This document shows, piece by piece, positions 45,102 to 53,827 of a stretch of DNA of 64,000 nt; position 1 is the stretch's first letter; each line of letters starts with the position of its first letter. Source of the stretch: Bacteroidota bacterium. Its GTDB lineage: Bacteria > Bacteroidota > Bacteroidia > Chitinophagales > Saprospiraceae. The stretch is from positions 1 to 64,000 of the forward strand of contig JAKQLF010000277.1 in the NCBI GenBank assembly GCA_029567325.1, read 5' to 3'. The translations under genes were made by a program, and so were the position numbers. Under the pieces are notes generated by a model. It saw nothing but the letters and a program-made list of their open reading frames with translations. It made no database searches and was not told the origin of the DNA.

Positions 45102-45491
45102 ATGAAAACAATGAATAACAACGTAGACTTGATCGGAAACTTAGGTCAGAATGTAAACCTTTTCACTTTTGACAGTGGCAGTAAAAAAGCAAATGTGTCG
45201 CTAGCAACTACCAGCTCTTTCAAAAATAATAAAGGTGAAATGCAAAAACAAACGCAGTGGCACAACTTGGTAGCTTGGGGCATACAAGCAGAAATGATGT
45301 CAAAAATACTTTCTAAAGGAGCAACCGTGGCCGTGAAAGGTAGTCTCCAGTATCGTACATACGAAGACAAAACTGGAAAGGAACAAAGGATCGCAGAAGT
45401 TCTGGTCAATGAGTTTTTAATGATGGACAAAACAAAAGATTCCAAGGAAGAAACCGATAATAAAAAGAAAAAAGCAGGAGAGCCTTTTTGA
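45102..45491 (+). CDS. ssb: Single-stranded DNA-binding protein, copy 2
   Basis: 129 aa, identical to copy 1 through residue 116 (ending TKDSKE) and different after that (ETDNKKKKAGEPF). The tail is again basic and ends Pro-Phe. The upstream 100 bp is also duplicated, including the CGCCCACGTGGCAC element 25 bp before the ATG, so the duplicated unit is about 530 bp. Its terminator-like hairpin follows at 45580. Confidence 0.93.
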   Translation: MKTMNNNVDLIGNLGQNVNLFTFDSGSKKANVSLATTSSFKNNKGEMQKQTQWHNLVAWGIQAEMMSKILSKGATVAVKGSLQYRTYEDKTGKEQRIAEVLVNEFLMMDKTKDSKEETDNKKKKAGEPF

Positions 45492-45579
45492 TCTTGGTTT
45501 TGGTCTAAAGGAGCTTGGTCTTAAGTAAATATGTTTTCCTTATTCATATTCTACTTCCAAGACTTTTTACAAATCCATG

Positions 45580-45611
45580 AAAAGGGAGCCCTTCGACCTG
45601 GCTCCCTTTTT
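45580..45611 (+). terminator. Strong intrinsic terminator after ssb copy 2
   Basis: AAAAGGGAGCC (45580-45590) pairs perfectly with GGCTCCCTTTT (45600-45610) around a 9-nt loop and runs into T residues. It ends the ssb unit before radC. Confidence 0.88.
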
Positions 45612-45668
45612 CGTCCTTCAACCTAACTTTTCAAATTACCTTCTAATTACCTCTTAAATTAAATCATC

Positions 45669-46397
45669 ATGCATTCATTTACAGAAATCACTCCATACAA
45701 TCCACATTCCAATGGAAGACTCACCATTAGCAAATGGGCTCCTGAAGATAAACCAAGAGAAAAGTTACTCTCGCTCGGGCCAAGAGCCTTGACAGATGCA
45801 GAATTACTCACCATTTTCATCGGTTATGGCACACCCACAAAAACGGCATTTGATCTGGCAAAAGAATTACTTGCTATGGCTCACAATAAGTTGGATGTCC
45901 TTGCGAAATGTTCGATTAATCAAATGTGTAGTGTGTCTGGCATTGGCCAAGCAAAAGCCATCACCATAAAAGCAGCTATAGAATTTGCTGGAAGGATAGG
46001 ACAGTCAGAACCTAATCTTGAAAATAAAATAAAAGACAGCAATGACATCTTTTTATATTTCAGAAAAGATCTATTCCAATTGGAACACGAAGAATTTTGG
46101 ATCGTCATTATGGATTCCAAATTGAGACCAATTCTTAAAAAAAGAATCAGCAGTGGGGTGACAAACTTCGTACCAGTTGATGTAAAAGAAATAGGAAGAC
46201 TTATTTGTGATCATAAAGGGTTTTCCATGGCTTGCGTCCACAACCATCCTTCAGGTACGATGGAACCGAGCCCCGCAGACATAATTCTTACTGAGAAATT
46301 AAAACACTTGTGTCCCTACTTTGATTGCAAATTTATTGACCATCTCATTATTTCAAATAATCAATATTACAGCTTTTCAGATAGGAATATGCTTTGA
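45669..46397 (+). CDS. radC: RadC-family JAB/MPN protein
   Basis: 242 aa. The N-terminal UPF0758 helix-hairpin-helix part (about 20-110: KLLSLGPRALTDAELLTIFIGYGT, VSGIGQAKAITIKAA) precedes an MPN/JAB metal-binding domain with E142, H191-N-H193-PSG and D204, the JAMM set. The family was named for a DNA-repair phenotype that proved doubtful; the biochemical role is unsettled. Its place between ssb and recQ supports a DNA-processing link. Confidence 0.93.
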   Translation: MHSFTEITPYNPHSNGRLTISKWAPEDKPREKLLSLGPRALTDAELLTIFIGYGTPTKTAFDLAKELLAMAHNKLDVLAKCSINQMCSVSGIGQAKAITIKAAIEFAGRIGQSEPNLENKIKDSNDIFLYFRKDLFQLEHEEFWIVIMDSKLRPILKKRISSGVTNFVPVDVKEIGRLICDHKGFSMACVHNHPSGTMEPSPADIILTEKLKHLCPYFDCKFIDHLIISNNQYYSFSDRNML

Positions 46398-46476
46398 TGA
46401 GCTGTTTTAATAAGCAGATAATCTTGCATGTAACATATATAAAAATTTACATTCAACTTCTAAACTAGTTTCAAAA

Positions 46477-48660
46477 ATGGTAGCTTTGCAGATAATGGAA
46501 GATCTCAAACATAAAATGACCGAGGAGGTTATTGAAAGAAAGGCAACCGTGGCCTTGCAAAAATATTTTGGATATGATACATTCAGACCAGGGCAATTAG
46601 AGGTCATCAAACACGTGGTTTCTGGGAATGATGGCTTGGTCATTATGCCAACGGGTGGTGGAAAATCACTTTGTTATCAAATACCCGGTATCATCATGGA
46701 AGGCCTCACATTGGTTATTTCCCCTTTGATAGCTTTGATGCAAGATCAAGTAAGTGCTTTAGTAGCCAATGGTGTTTCTGTAGCAGCATACAATAGCCAC
46801 ACTTCAGAAAGTGAAGTCAAGGAACTTTACAGAAACGCTTATGATGGGAAACTTTCGCTGCTTTATGTGTCTCCTGAAAGGCTCAATACTGATGTTTTCC
46901 GTTCGTTTATCAAAACGGTCAAACTTGCAATGGTTGCTGTAGATGAATCTCATTGTGTATCTATTTGGGGAAATGATTTCAGACCCGACTATGTGCAAAT
47001 AGGCGTTTTCAGAGCTGCAAATCCAGATGTTCCTTTTTTGGCGCTTACAGCAACAGCCGACTCAGCAACTCAGGAAGACATTGCCGTTCAGTTGAAATTA
47101 CAAAGATCAAAACTCTTTATTTCATCTTTTGAGCGAACCAACATCACCATGCGAGTTGCACAGGGATTAGACAGGATTGGACAAATATTGAGGTTTATCA
47201 AACAAAATCCAGGATCTGGCATCATCTATTGTCTCAGTAAAAAAAGTACCGAACAAGTTGCGGATAGCCTTAACAAAAAAGGAATAAAAGCTGCCTATTA
47301 TCACGCTGGTATGAATCCAGACGATCGGAAAAATATCCAACAAAAATTCATCAATGACAACATTGAAATCATTTGTGCGACGATAGCTTTTGGGATGGGC
47401 ATCGATAAGAGTAACATCCGATGGGTCATCCATTACAACCTGCCAAAAAACATAGAAGGTTTTTATCAAGAAATTGGTAGAGCTGGGCGAGATGGTTTGC
47501 CAAGTAAAAGTTTGTTATTTTTCAGTTATAATGATTACAATGTTTTGTCTGAATTTGTCGGAAAAAGCGAAGCCAACGAAGAATTTAAGCGGGTCCAGTA
47601 TGAAAAGCTAGACAGGATGCTCGACTTTGCAAATTCGCTCGAATGTCGTACCAATGTGATCTTAAATTATTTTGGAGAATATCGCGACTCCAATTGCGGG
47701 CACTGTGACAATTGCCTGTCACCACCAAAATCCTTTGATGGAACCACCTTAGCTCAGATGGCCATTTCAGCTATGTTGCGTACCAAAGAACAAATGTCAC
47801 TCCAGATGTTGGTTGATGTTTTAAGAGGTAGCCAAAAAAAGGAAGTTTTGGAGGCAGGTTATGATCAGATAAAAACTTTTGGAGTTGGTAGAAACTACTC
47901 TGAGTACCAATGGCGAGATTTTATTGTACAGTTGATTCATAAGGGCTATATCAGGATAGACTTTGTACATCAATCCATGCTCCGCACCACCCCACTTTCC
48001 AACGACGTCATCTTAGGAAAAACTTTGGTCAAATTGGTGGACCTCAGTCAAAAGATTCAGAAGGAAGCATTGCCGGTTAAAGTAGACAAAAAGCAAGAGT
48101 TTGAAAATGAGCTATTTGATAAATTAAAAGAATGGCGATTGGAAAAATCTCGTTCAGAAGGAGTGCCGCCTTATATCATCTTTAATGACAATACCCTCAA
48201 AGAAATTGCCACACAGAAGCCCTTGTTTGTAGAAGAATTGAGAGCCATCAGTGGAATTGGTGATGTAAAGTTTGATAAGTATAGTTTTGAAATCATGGAG
48301 GTTTTGCAAAATGCTGTTGTCACAGATGAAACCAATGCATTGAAGAAAGGCAAAACTTACCTTGAAACAAAAATGCTTTTGGATAGTGGTAAAACACCAG
48401 AAGAAATTGCAGTCCAGCGGAATATATCAAAAAGTACCGTTTACTCACATATCGGATATTTATACGAAAAGGGAGAAAAGGTTGATATTTTTCATTACAT
48501 CACAGATGATGAGATAAAGAAGGTACTTACTGCCGCAAACAAGATTGAAGAGTATGTAAAAACATCTCCATTATTTGAGGCTGTGAATGAAGAAATACCT
48601 CATGAAAACATACGGCTATGTCTTTCTTATTTGAAGAAACACGATCAAATTCCAAAATAA
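46477..48660 (+). CDS. recQ: ATP-dependent DNA helicase RecQ
   Basis: 727 aa. The SF2 helicase core has PTGGGKS (about 57-63), DESHC (about 155), and the RecQ-specific ISIWG-like loop (here VSIWGNDFRPDY). The zinc-binding RQC region includes CRTN...CGHCDNC, followed by a winged helix, an HRDC domain (about 545-615, RSEGVPPYIIFNDNTL) and a C-terminal helix-turn-helix extension (about 620-720, SGKTPEEIAVQRNISKSTVY) usual in Bacteroidota RecQ1. It unwinds 3'-5' during recombination and fork repair. It lies just downstream of ssb and radC. Confidence 0.96.
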   Translation: MVALQIMEDLKHKMTEEVIERKATVALQKYFGYDTFRPGQLEVIKHVVSGNDGLVIMPTGGGKSLCYQIPGIIMEGLTLVISPLIALMQDQVSALVANGVSVAAYNSHTSESEVKELYRNAYDGKLSLLYVSPERLNTDVFRSFIKTVKLAMVAVDESHCVSIWGNDFRPDYVQIGVFRAANPDVPFLALTATADSATQEDIAVQLKLQRSKLFISSFERTNITMRVAQGLDRIGQILRFIKQNPGSGIIYCLSKKSTEQVADSLNKKGIKAAYYHAGMNPDDRKNIQQKFINDNIEIICATIAFGMGIDKSNIRWVIHYNLPKNIEGFYQEIGRAGRDGLPSKSLLFFSYNDYNVLSEFVGKSEANEEFKRVQYEKLDRMLDFANSLECRTNVILNYFGEYRDSNCGHCDNCLSPPKSFDGTTLAQMAISAMLRTKEQMSLQMLVDVLRGSQKKEVLEAGYDQIKTFGVGRNYSEYQWRDFIVQLIHKGYIRIDFVHQSMLRTTPLSNDVILGKTLVKLVDLSQKIQKEALPVKVDKKQEFENELFDKLKEWRLEKSRSEGVPPYIIFNDNTLKEIATQKPLFVEELRAISGIGDVKFDKYSFEIMEVLQNAVVTDETNALKKGKTYLETKMLLDSGKTPEEIAVQRNISKSTVYSHIGYLYEKGEKVDIFHYITDDEIKKVLTAANKIEEYVKTSPLFEAVNEEIPHENIRLCLSYLKKHDQIPK

Positions 48661-48757
48661 TTAATTGACAATCCCGTGCTTAAACTTGTTTGTTTCAAGC
48701 AAGGGACGGACAATGAATAATTTAGAAAACTTAAATGTCTTAATTCAAAAAAGCTAT

Positions 48758-48871
48758 CTAGGACTCCCTAGATTTTGCACTTTTCTTTGCGGCTTTGATC
48801 GCTCTTTTTTCTTTAAGGTTGTGTTCAGCTTCCTTTTTTACTGTTTTTTTTGTGTCTTTTCCTTTTGACAT
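48758..48871 (-). CDS. Small highly basic protein
   Basis: 37 aa from the ATG at 48871; upstream codons in frame are AT-rich and look non-coding. The sequence MSKGKDTKKTVKKEAEHNLK and the rest (EKRAIKAAKKSAKSRES) are about 40 percent Lys/Arg with Ala/Glu helices. Similar tiny Lys-rich proteins beginning MSKGKDTKK are seen in Bacteroidota genomes, so I take it as real. It may bind nucleic acid or ribosomes; no function is known. Confidence 0.6.
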   Translation of the reverse strand: MSKGKDTKKTVKKEAEHNLKEKRAIKAAKKSAKSRES

Positions 48872-49246
48872 GGTATTCAATTTTTGAATGAAGTAATAAT
48901 TGAAGCAATTTGAAAGCTTCGTGTTCAAGAGACAATTGATGTCTTCCATTCAAAAAATATATCAGCTAGGAAGTTTGGCTTGAATGGACTAGTGGGCTCT
49001 TCCTTATTTTAGAACATAAAGGTATTTTAAAAAATGAAATGTGTGGGTTTATTTTTTGAATTTTAGAGATGCTATACCAATCGAAAATTGGACTGACCAG
49101 AATTCTTGTGTAGAAAATTTCATCGAGATCGAATAGAGAACTTTTGGCATAGCCTAAGCTCAGACAAAATTGCATGATAAAGGTATCGATTAAATTTGCA
49201 ACAAGAAAATGGTTAAATTCATTTCCGTTTGATATAAATAGTTCCC
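48872..49246. other. Spacer, no gene seen
   Basis: AT-rich and without long credible frames. The 69-codon frame at 48966-49175 on the minus strand has no domain-like pattern. The promoter of the toxin-antitoxin pair begins at its right edge. Confidence 0.5.
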
Positions 49247-49275
49247 TTTGTCAAGTTCAATTTATGTTATATTTG
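49247..49275 (+). promoter_or_regulatory. Bacteroidota promoter for the toxin-antitoxin pair
   Basis: TTTG at 49247-49250 and TATATTTG at 49268-49275 with a 17-nt spacer give a good match to the -33/-7 consensus. The antitoxin ATG follows 50 bp downstream. Confidence 0.72.
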
Positions 49276-49325
49276 TGTAGGAGAAAATTAACGAAAGTTT
49301 ATTGTTACTGAAAAAATATAATTAG

Positions 49326-49541
49326 ATGACAGCGATAAAAGATCAAATAAGAGAAAGATTAGATGATATAAACGATGAAGATTTTTTAAATGGAATTCTT
49401 GACTTGATGAATAACGTTGACTCCAATGGCCATTATCAACTTACAAAATCACAAATTGAGGACATAAACATCTCTCTTGATCAAATTTCTAAAGGTGATT
49501 TTGTGACCCATGAAGAGTGGAGGAAGAATTTTCAAAAATGA
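49326..49541 (+). CDS. ParD/RHH-like antitoxin
   Basis: 71 aa, acidic and helical (RERLDDINDEDFLNGILDLMN), with a C-terminal toxin-binding tail containing the frequent ISKGDFVTHEEW motif of addiction-module antitoxins. Its stop codon overlaps the toxin start (ATGA), ensuring coupled synthesis. It would neutralise the following RelE/ParE toxin and repress their promoter, although the usual DNA-binding ribbon at the N-terminus is not obvious. Confidence 0.82.
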   Translation: MTAIKDQIRERLDDINDEDFLNGILDLMNNVDSNGHYQLTKSQIEDINISLDQISKGDFVTHEEWRKNFQK

Positions 49542-49837
49542 TTACAATAAAATGGTCTAAAGATGCCATAAGAGAGTTTGATAGTGTCTTAGATTATTGG
49601 GAAAAAAGAAATAAGTCTGATAATTATCCGAAACGGATTATTAAAGAAACTGATAATGCTATAAAACTTATTTTAAGTGCAAACTATATTGGCATTGAGA
49701 CAAATTTGAAAGATGTCAAAATGAGACTTATTTTAAATAATTTTTATTTGGCATACAGATACAAAGATAACACTTTGGAAATTTTAAAATTTTGGGACTG
49801 CAGGCAAAACCCAAATACAAATCCTTTTAAATCCTAA
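49538..49837 (+). CDS. RelE/ParE-family toxin
   Basis: 99 aa from ATG 49538, which overlaps the antitoxin stop by 4 bp; the 7-codon upstream extension overlaps too far. ITIKWSKDAIREFDSVLDYWEKRNKS is the typical N-terminal helix pair, and NNFYLAYRYKDNTLEILKFWDCRQNP is the ParE/RelE C-terminal sheet. The residues WDCRQNP end matches ParE-type gyrase poisons more than ribosome-dependent RelE. Found in many Bacteroidota chromosomes. Confidence 0.9.
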   Translation: MITIKWSKDAIREFDSVLDYWEKRNKSDNYPKRIIKETDNAIKLILSANYIGIETNLKDVKMRLILNNFYLAYRYKDNTLEILKFWDCRQNPNTNPFKS

Positions 49838-50941
49838 TCAGACCACAACGTAAAAGCTCTTTTGATCTTGTTCAATACCGTTGATGATCAGACTCACAAA
49901 ATGCTCACCCGGATAAAAAGTCCTGGTTGTTATCACTTTAAATGGATGATTCCGTAAGATTTGCACATTGGCCCTAGCCTCATATTCCTTTTCACTGATT
50001 TTAAAGACTTTCTTAGCATGGGTGCCATTTTTCAACAAATAATAAATAGCATACTCCAACCTGATGAGTGTTGAGTGGTCATTGTGATTGGTGAAATCAA
50101 AAGAGAAAGTAAGTTTCTGGTTGATTTTCACTAAGGCGTCCTGGATGCTGAAGTGATTCACAGCTATATGCTGAGCGTTTTTATACCCAAATAGCTCCAG
50201 AATAATGGGCTCACCCTTCTTTAGCAAAGTCCTGCTTGCATGTTTTAAAAGCTTATCCCTATTAGTATTCTTGCCTTTCCATTGAGCAACCAATTTTAAA
50301 AAAAGCTCTGGGTGATCTTTGGAAATGTCATTCAAGTTATTGGCAACACTCCGTCTTACAAATTCAGAGGCATCATCTTTGAGATTTTCTAATATTGTAA
50401 GAATGGGAGTTGGATTTTGCTTGAGATGCGGAACAGCCATCGCCCAGGGAAGTTTGGGTCGACTACCTTCTGAAGCAAATCGGCGTACACCTTCTTCTTC
50501 ATGTTTTGTCCATTCCAACATTTTTTGCATTGACGCTTCAGGATATTTGATTAAAAATGGTCGTATGGCAAATTCGCACGAAGTAAATGAAGTGACTTTT
50601 TCCATTGCATCCATGGATAAATCAAAATAATCAATCCCAAATTGTTCTATATAATCTGGAATGAACATGTACAAAAAGGACATACCGCTACTTTCCGACT
50701 TAAGGTCCTCAACAAAATCTGTAATCGTTATAATATCTGTTTCATAATTTCCAGTAAGATATGTTTGAAGCGTTCTGGACAAATGTCTCATCCTGTCTTT
50801 CAGCTCAAGATCTTCCCATGGCGCCACAAGTACTGATTTGAGATATCCATCCTTATTGAAAGCAGGATAAGTTTTGAGAAATTTGGTCGTAAAGCTCTCT
50901 AAAAAAGCTTCATTATACATATACTTGAGCGGTTCTGCCAT
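49838..50941 (-). CDS. DNA alkylation repair glycosylase, AlkC-type
   Basis: 367 aa. Residues about 1-255 are ALK/HEAT-like helical repeats (RRFASEGSRPKLPW, NPTPILTILENLKDDASEFVRRSVANNLND). Residues about 260-367 form an Ig-like beta domain (SFDFTNHNDHSTLIRLEYAIYYLLKNG), the feature that sets AlkC apart from AlkD. It is expected to remove 3-methylated bases from DNA without base flipping. Its 3-bp gap to the GNAT gene upstream suggests co-transcription. Confidence 0.88.
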   Translation of the reverse strand: MAEPLKYMYNEAFLESFTTKFLKTYPAFNKDGYLKSVLVAPWEDLELKDRMRHLSRTLQTYLTGNYETDIITITDFVEDLKSESSGMSFLYMFIPDYIEQFGIDYFDLSMDAMEKVTSFTSCEFAIRPFLIKYPEASMQKMLEWTKHEEEGVRRFASEGSRPKLPWAMAVPHLKQNPTPILTILENLKDDASEFVRRSVANNLNDISKDHPELFLKLVAQWKGKNTNRDKLLKHASRTLLKKGEPIILELFGYKNAQHIAVNHFSIQDALVKINQKLTFSFDFTNHNDHSTLIRLEYAIYYLLKNGTHAKKVFKISEKEYEARANVQILRNHPFKVITTRTFYPGEHFVSLIINGIEQDQKSFYVVV

Positions 50942-50944
50942 TCA

Positions 50945-51421
50945 TCAAACTATTTGATATTCATAAAATTTTACATCGGGATAAGGATTGAACCGATAAG
51001 GTGCGATTTCATAAAAACCAGCTTCCAGATACATTCTGATGGCAGCTGCCATTAAGGTTGTAGAAGTGTCTAATCGAATGAGTTTATATCCCAGCGCTTT
51101 TGAAACATCCAGAGACTCCTTCAATAACAACCTAGCAACTCCCTTATTGCGGTAATCAGGCCTTATCCACATTCTTTTGAGTTCACAACATGTAGCATCA
51201 AATTTTTTTATTCCCAAAACCCCAGCATAAGCATCACCTACTTTTGCTAAGAGCAGGGCTCCTTCTGGTTCATTAAAAACCGTTGAAAATGACGAAAATT
51301 CATGATCAAAATTTTGGAATGAAAGGTCTACGCCCAACCATTCAACGTATTCTTTGACCATGATTTTGCCTGCATCAAATTCAGCTTCTTTTTCAGCAGT
51401 TATAATTTTTATCGTATCCAA
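50945..51421 (-). CDS. GNAT-family N-acetyltransferase
   Basis: 158 aa if started at the TTG at 51421 (MDTIKIITAEKE), which I prefer. The longer frame begins at a TTG (51445) that lies inside a -7-like TATATTTG and so is probably upstream of the transcript start. The acetyl-CoA loop is MWIRPDYRNKGVARLLLKE, with the C-terminal YLEAGFYEIAPY. Substrate unknown. A decayed copy of its middle part exists at 53544-53640. Confidence 0.85.
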   Translation of the reverse strand: MDTIKIITAEKEAEFDAGKIMVKEYVEWLGVDLSFQNFDHEFSSFSTVFNEPEGALLLAKVGDAYAGVLGIKKFDATCCELKRMWIRPDYRNKGVARLLLKESLDVSKALGYKLIRLDTSTTLMAAAIRMYLEAGFYEIAPYRFNPYPDVKFYEYQIV

Positions 51422-51442
51422 GGTTGGTCTGTTAATTTGCGT

Positions 51443-51450
51443 CAAATATA
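51443..51450 (-). promoter_or_regulatory. -7 element of the GNAT/AlkC unit
   Basis: Minus strand TATATTTG (plus strand CAAATATA) fits TAnnTTTG. It includes the TTG that would open the longest GNAT frame, which argues for a later start codon. Confidence 0.5.
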
Positions 51451-51907
51451 GTTTGGAGGCACCACATACGAGGTAAATTCATTCAATTAAAATATGTACC
51501 ATGCTAATCGCACTCCTTTCAACTTGTTTTTAATAACCTGGTATGAAACCCTGGCTTAATGGTTGAATACACTGCCCCTTGCTTTCACGAAAATTAAAGG
51601 CTTCTATTTTGCATCAAGAACAATACTTTGGAAATCGACTGTTCATATATTTACGATTTTCGAACAATTGATTTGTTGTCCTCTGAACACTGACCTCCCA
51701 GAGCCATAGGCTCGACCAATTTATTAACCTTGGATTTCAATCCATGAACCAAGGAAAAAAAAGTTGAAGTTCCATAGGAACAATCCATGTAAATGTCTCA
51801 AATCTAATTTATGTGACATTGGCTTTGAAATTTAAATCTCACCTCAAGGCCAACAAAATGGCTAAATTTCAATACATTCACAACACTTTCAACCAAAATC
51901 AAAGAAA
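51446..51907. repeat. Spacer with two mini-hairpins
   Basis: No gene. GAGCC-ATA-GGCTC at 51701-51713 and GTTCC-ATA-GGAAC at 51769-51781 are perfect-stem triloop hairpins. Their flanks GACCAATTTA and AATCCATGTA match those of the copies near 23138 and 23653. Between them is a TGGATTTCAATCCA inverted repeat (about 51731-51744), also found near 23613. Confidence 0.65.
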
Positions 51908-53491
51908 ATGAAAAACCAATTGCTCACTATATTGATCATCAGCATAACCCTGATGCTTTCTGCCCAGGAGATACCTTTAAAAACCAAAAGCAATAATTCC
52001 AGCCACGCTTTTTCTGAATCCTATAAAGCACCAGTTTTTACAATTGATGACCGAATAGCAAAGATTAAAAGTATGGAGACTGAGATTCAGCAGATGATTG
52101 AAGCACACGCAAAGGCAAGTAATATCCCCGGAATAGCCTATGGAATTGTGGTGGACGGTGAATTAATTATTTCCTCTGCAACTGGACTTATGAACCTTGA
52201 AAAAAATCAAGCAGCAACCACGAAATCATCCTTTCGAATAGCATCCATGACCAAAAGTTTTACAGCGTTGGCCATTATGAAATTGCGGGATGAAGGAAAA
52301 CTAGCTCTGAGCGATCCAGCCAGCAAATACCTGCCGGAAATGGTGAAACTAAAATACCTCACAAAAGATGCGCCAATCATTGACATTGCAAATCTGCTAA
52401 CCATGACTGCTGGATTCCCAGAAGACAACCCCTGGGGAGATCGCCAGTTACACCAACCAGATCAAATGCTAACCAAACTCATAAAAGATGGAATTTCCTT
52501 CTCAAATGCATCATCTTATCAATTTGAATACAGCAACACCGGTTATGCCATCTTAGGCCATATCGTTTCAAAAGTTTCCGGAATGCCATTTCAGAAATAC
52601 ATCGACACCAACATATTGAAACCTTTAGGCATGAATCATACCTATTGGGAATATGATGTTGTCCCCAAAGAGCAGTTGGTATTGGGTTACCGATGGGAAG
52701 ATGAACAGTGGAAATTGGAACCTATGTTGCACGATGGTTCTTTTGGTGCCATGGGAGGATTGATCACCTCAATAGAAGATTTTAGCAAATATGTAAGTTT
52801 TCATCTTTCAGCATGGCCGCCCAGAAATGATAAAGATAGTGGACCGATAAAGAGAAGTTCCCTGAGGGAAATGCAAACGCCCCAATTCCCAACTTTAAAT
52901 GCCAATGGCAAAGATATCAACGGTAATCCCTGTCCATCCATGGGCGGTTATGGCTTTGGTTTGGGAACCTCCACAAATTGCCTGGGTTTGATCCAAGTTG
53001 GTCATGGCGGTGCCCTTCCAGGTTTTGGAAGTGACTATCGTTTTTATCCGGAATACGGGATTGGAATCATGGCCTTCTGTAACCTTACCTATACCAGTGC
53101 TTATCCCCGAGCCAAGATCGTAGACTTGATTTTCAATACTTTGGATTTAAAGACCAGAGAGCTTCCCATATCTGGCATTTTAATGGAAAAATCAAAACAG
53201 ATTATGGAATTGATTCAAGACTGGAATGAAGATTTGGGAACAAAAATTCTGGCAGAAAACTTTTACCTCGATAAATCCCGTGAACGCCGCATGAAAGAAA
53301 CAAAAGATGTTTTCGCCAAGGCCGGAAAAATTAATCATGTAGAAAGTTTAATAGCAGAAAATCAGCTAAGGGGAACTTATAAAATAAAAACTGAAAATGG
53401 TGTGGTAGATGTGTTTTTCACTTTAACTCCAGAATCAACTCCAAAAGTCCAACAATTAGACATTTCCTTTAAGCCGTATGAAGGAAAATAA
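51908..53491 (+). CDS. Serine hydrolase, beta-lactamase/PBP4*-like
   Basis: 527 aa with a signal peptide (to AQE, about 21). The class C-like penicillin-binding fold is shown by S-M-T-K (about 113-116, nucleophile Ser), Y-S-N (about 207-209) and the HGG triad (GHGGALPG, about 365). The last 90 residues form a separate C-terminal domain. Such enzymes act as esterases, D-aminopeptidases or carboxypeptidases in the periplasm; a true beta-lactamase activity is not implied. Confidence 0.92.
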   Translation: MKNQLLTILIISITLMLSAQEIPLKTKSNNSSHAFSESYKAPVFTIDDRIAKIKSMETEIQQMIEAHAKASNIPGIAYGIVVDGELIISSATGLMNLEKNQAATTKSSFRIASMTKSFTALAIMKLRDEGKLALSDPASKYLPEMVKLKYLTKDAPIIDIANLLTMTAGFPEDNPWGDRQLHQPDQMLTKLIKDGISFSNASSYQFEYSNTGYAILGHIVSKVSGMPFQKYIDTNILKPLGMNHTYWEYDVVPKEQLVLGYRWEDEQWKLEPMLHDGSFGAMGGLITSIEDFSKYVSFHLSAWPPRNDKDSGPIKRSSLREMQTPQFPTLNANGKDINGNPCPSMGGYGFGLGTSTNCLGLIQVGHGGALPGFGSDYRFYPEYGIGIMAFCNLTYTSAYPRAKIVDLIFNTLDLKTRELPISGILMEKSKQIMELIQDWNEDLGTKILAENFYLDKSRERRMKETKDVFAKAGKINHVESLIAENQLRGTYKIKTENGVVDVFFTLTPESTPKVQQLDISFKPYEGK

Positions 53492-53827
53492 TATTATTGC
53501 TAGCAATAATTAAAAGTGGATTTTGAGGAATCACAACTCCATACTCTTTCAAAAACAATCTAGCAACTCCCTTATTGCCGTAATCAGGCCTGATCTACAT
53601 TCTTTTAAGTTCACAGCAGATATCATCATATTTTTTAATTAGCATTAAAAAATTATAAAATCCAAAATTATAAAATCAATTTTGTGTTGCTGGAAATGTG
53701 TTTTGATAGTTCTGCTATTATTTTAACTGCTTAAAGGCATCATAACCCCAAAGATGTTTGCACGTTTAAAAAAGAGTATATTCAAGTCAAAAAACATATC
53801 GTAGATCTTATTCATAATTCGAAAAGT
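53492..53827. other. Spacer carrying a GNAT gene remnant
   Basis: Apart from the pseudogene fragment at 53544-53640, this 336-bp stretch is AT-rich with no recognisable element. Confidence 0.55.
53544..53640 (-). pseudogene. Decayed fragment of the GNAT acetyltransferase gene
   Basis: About 97 bp correspond closely to 51116-51210 in the intact GNAT gene. The translation reads KKYDDICCELKRM, stop, IRPDYGNKGVARLFLKE against KKFDATCCELKRM, W, IRPDYRNKGVARLLLKE. A TGG to TAG change (53595-53597) interrupts it and neither end continues the gene. It is a partial duplication with enough change to be old. Confidence 0.88.
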
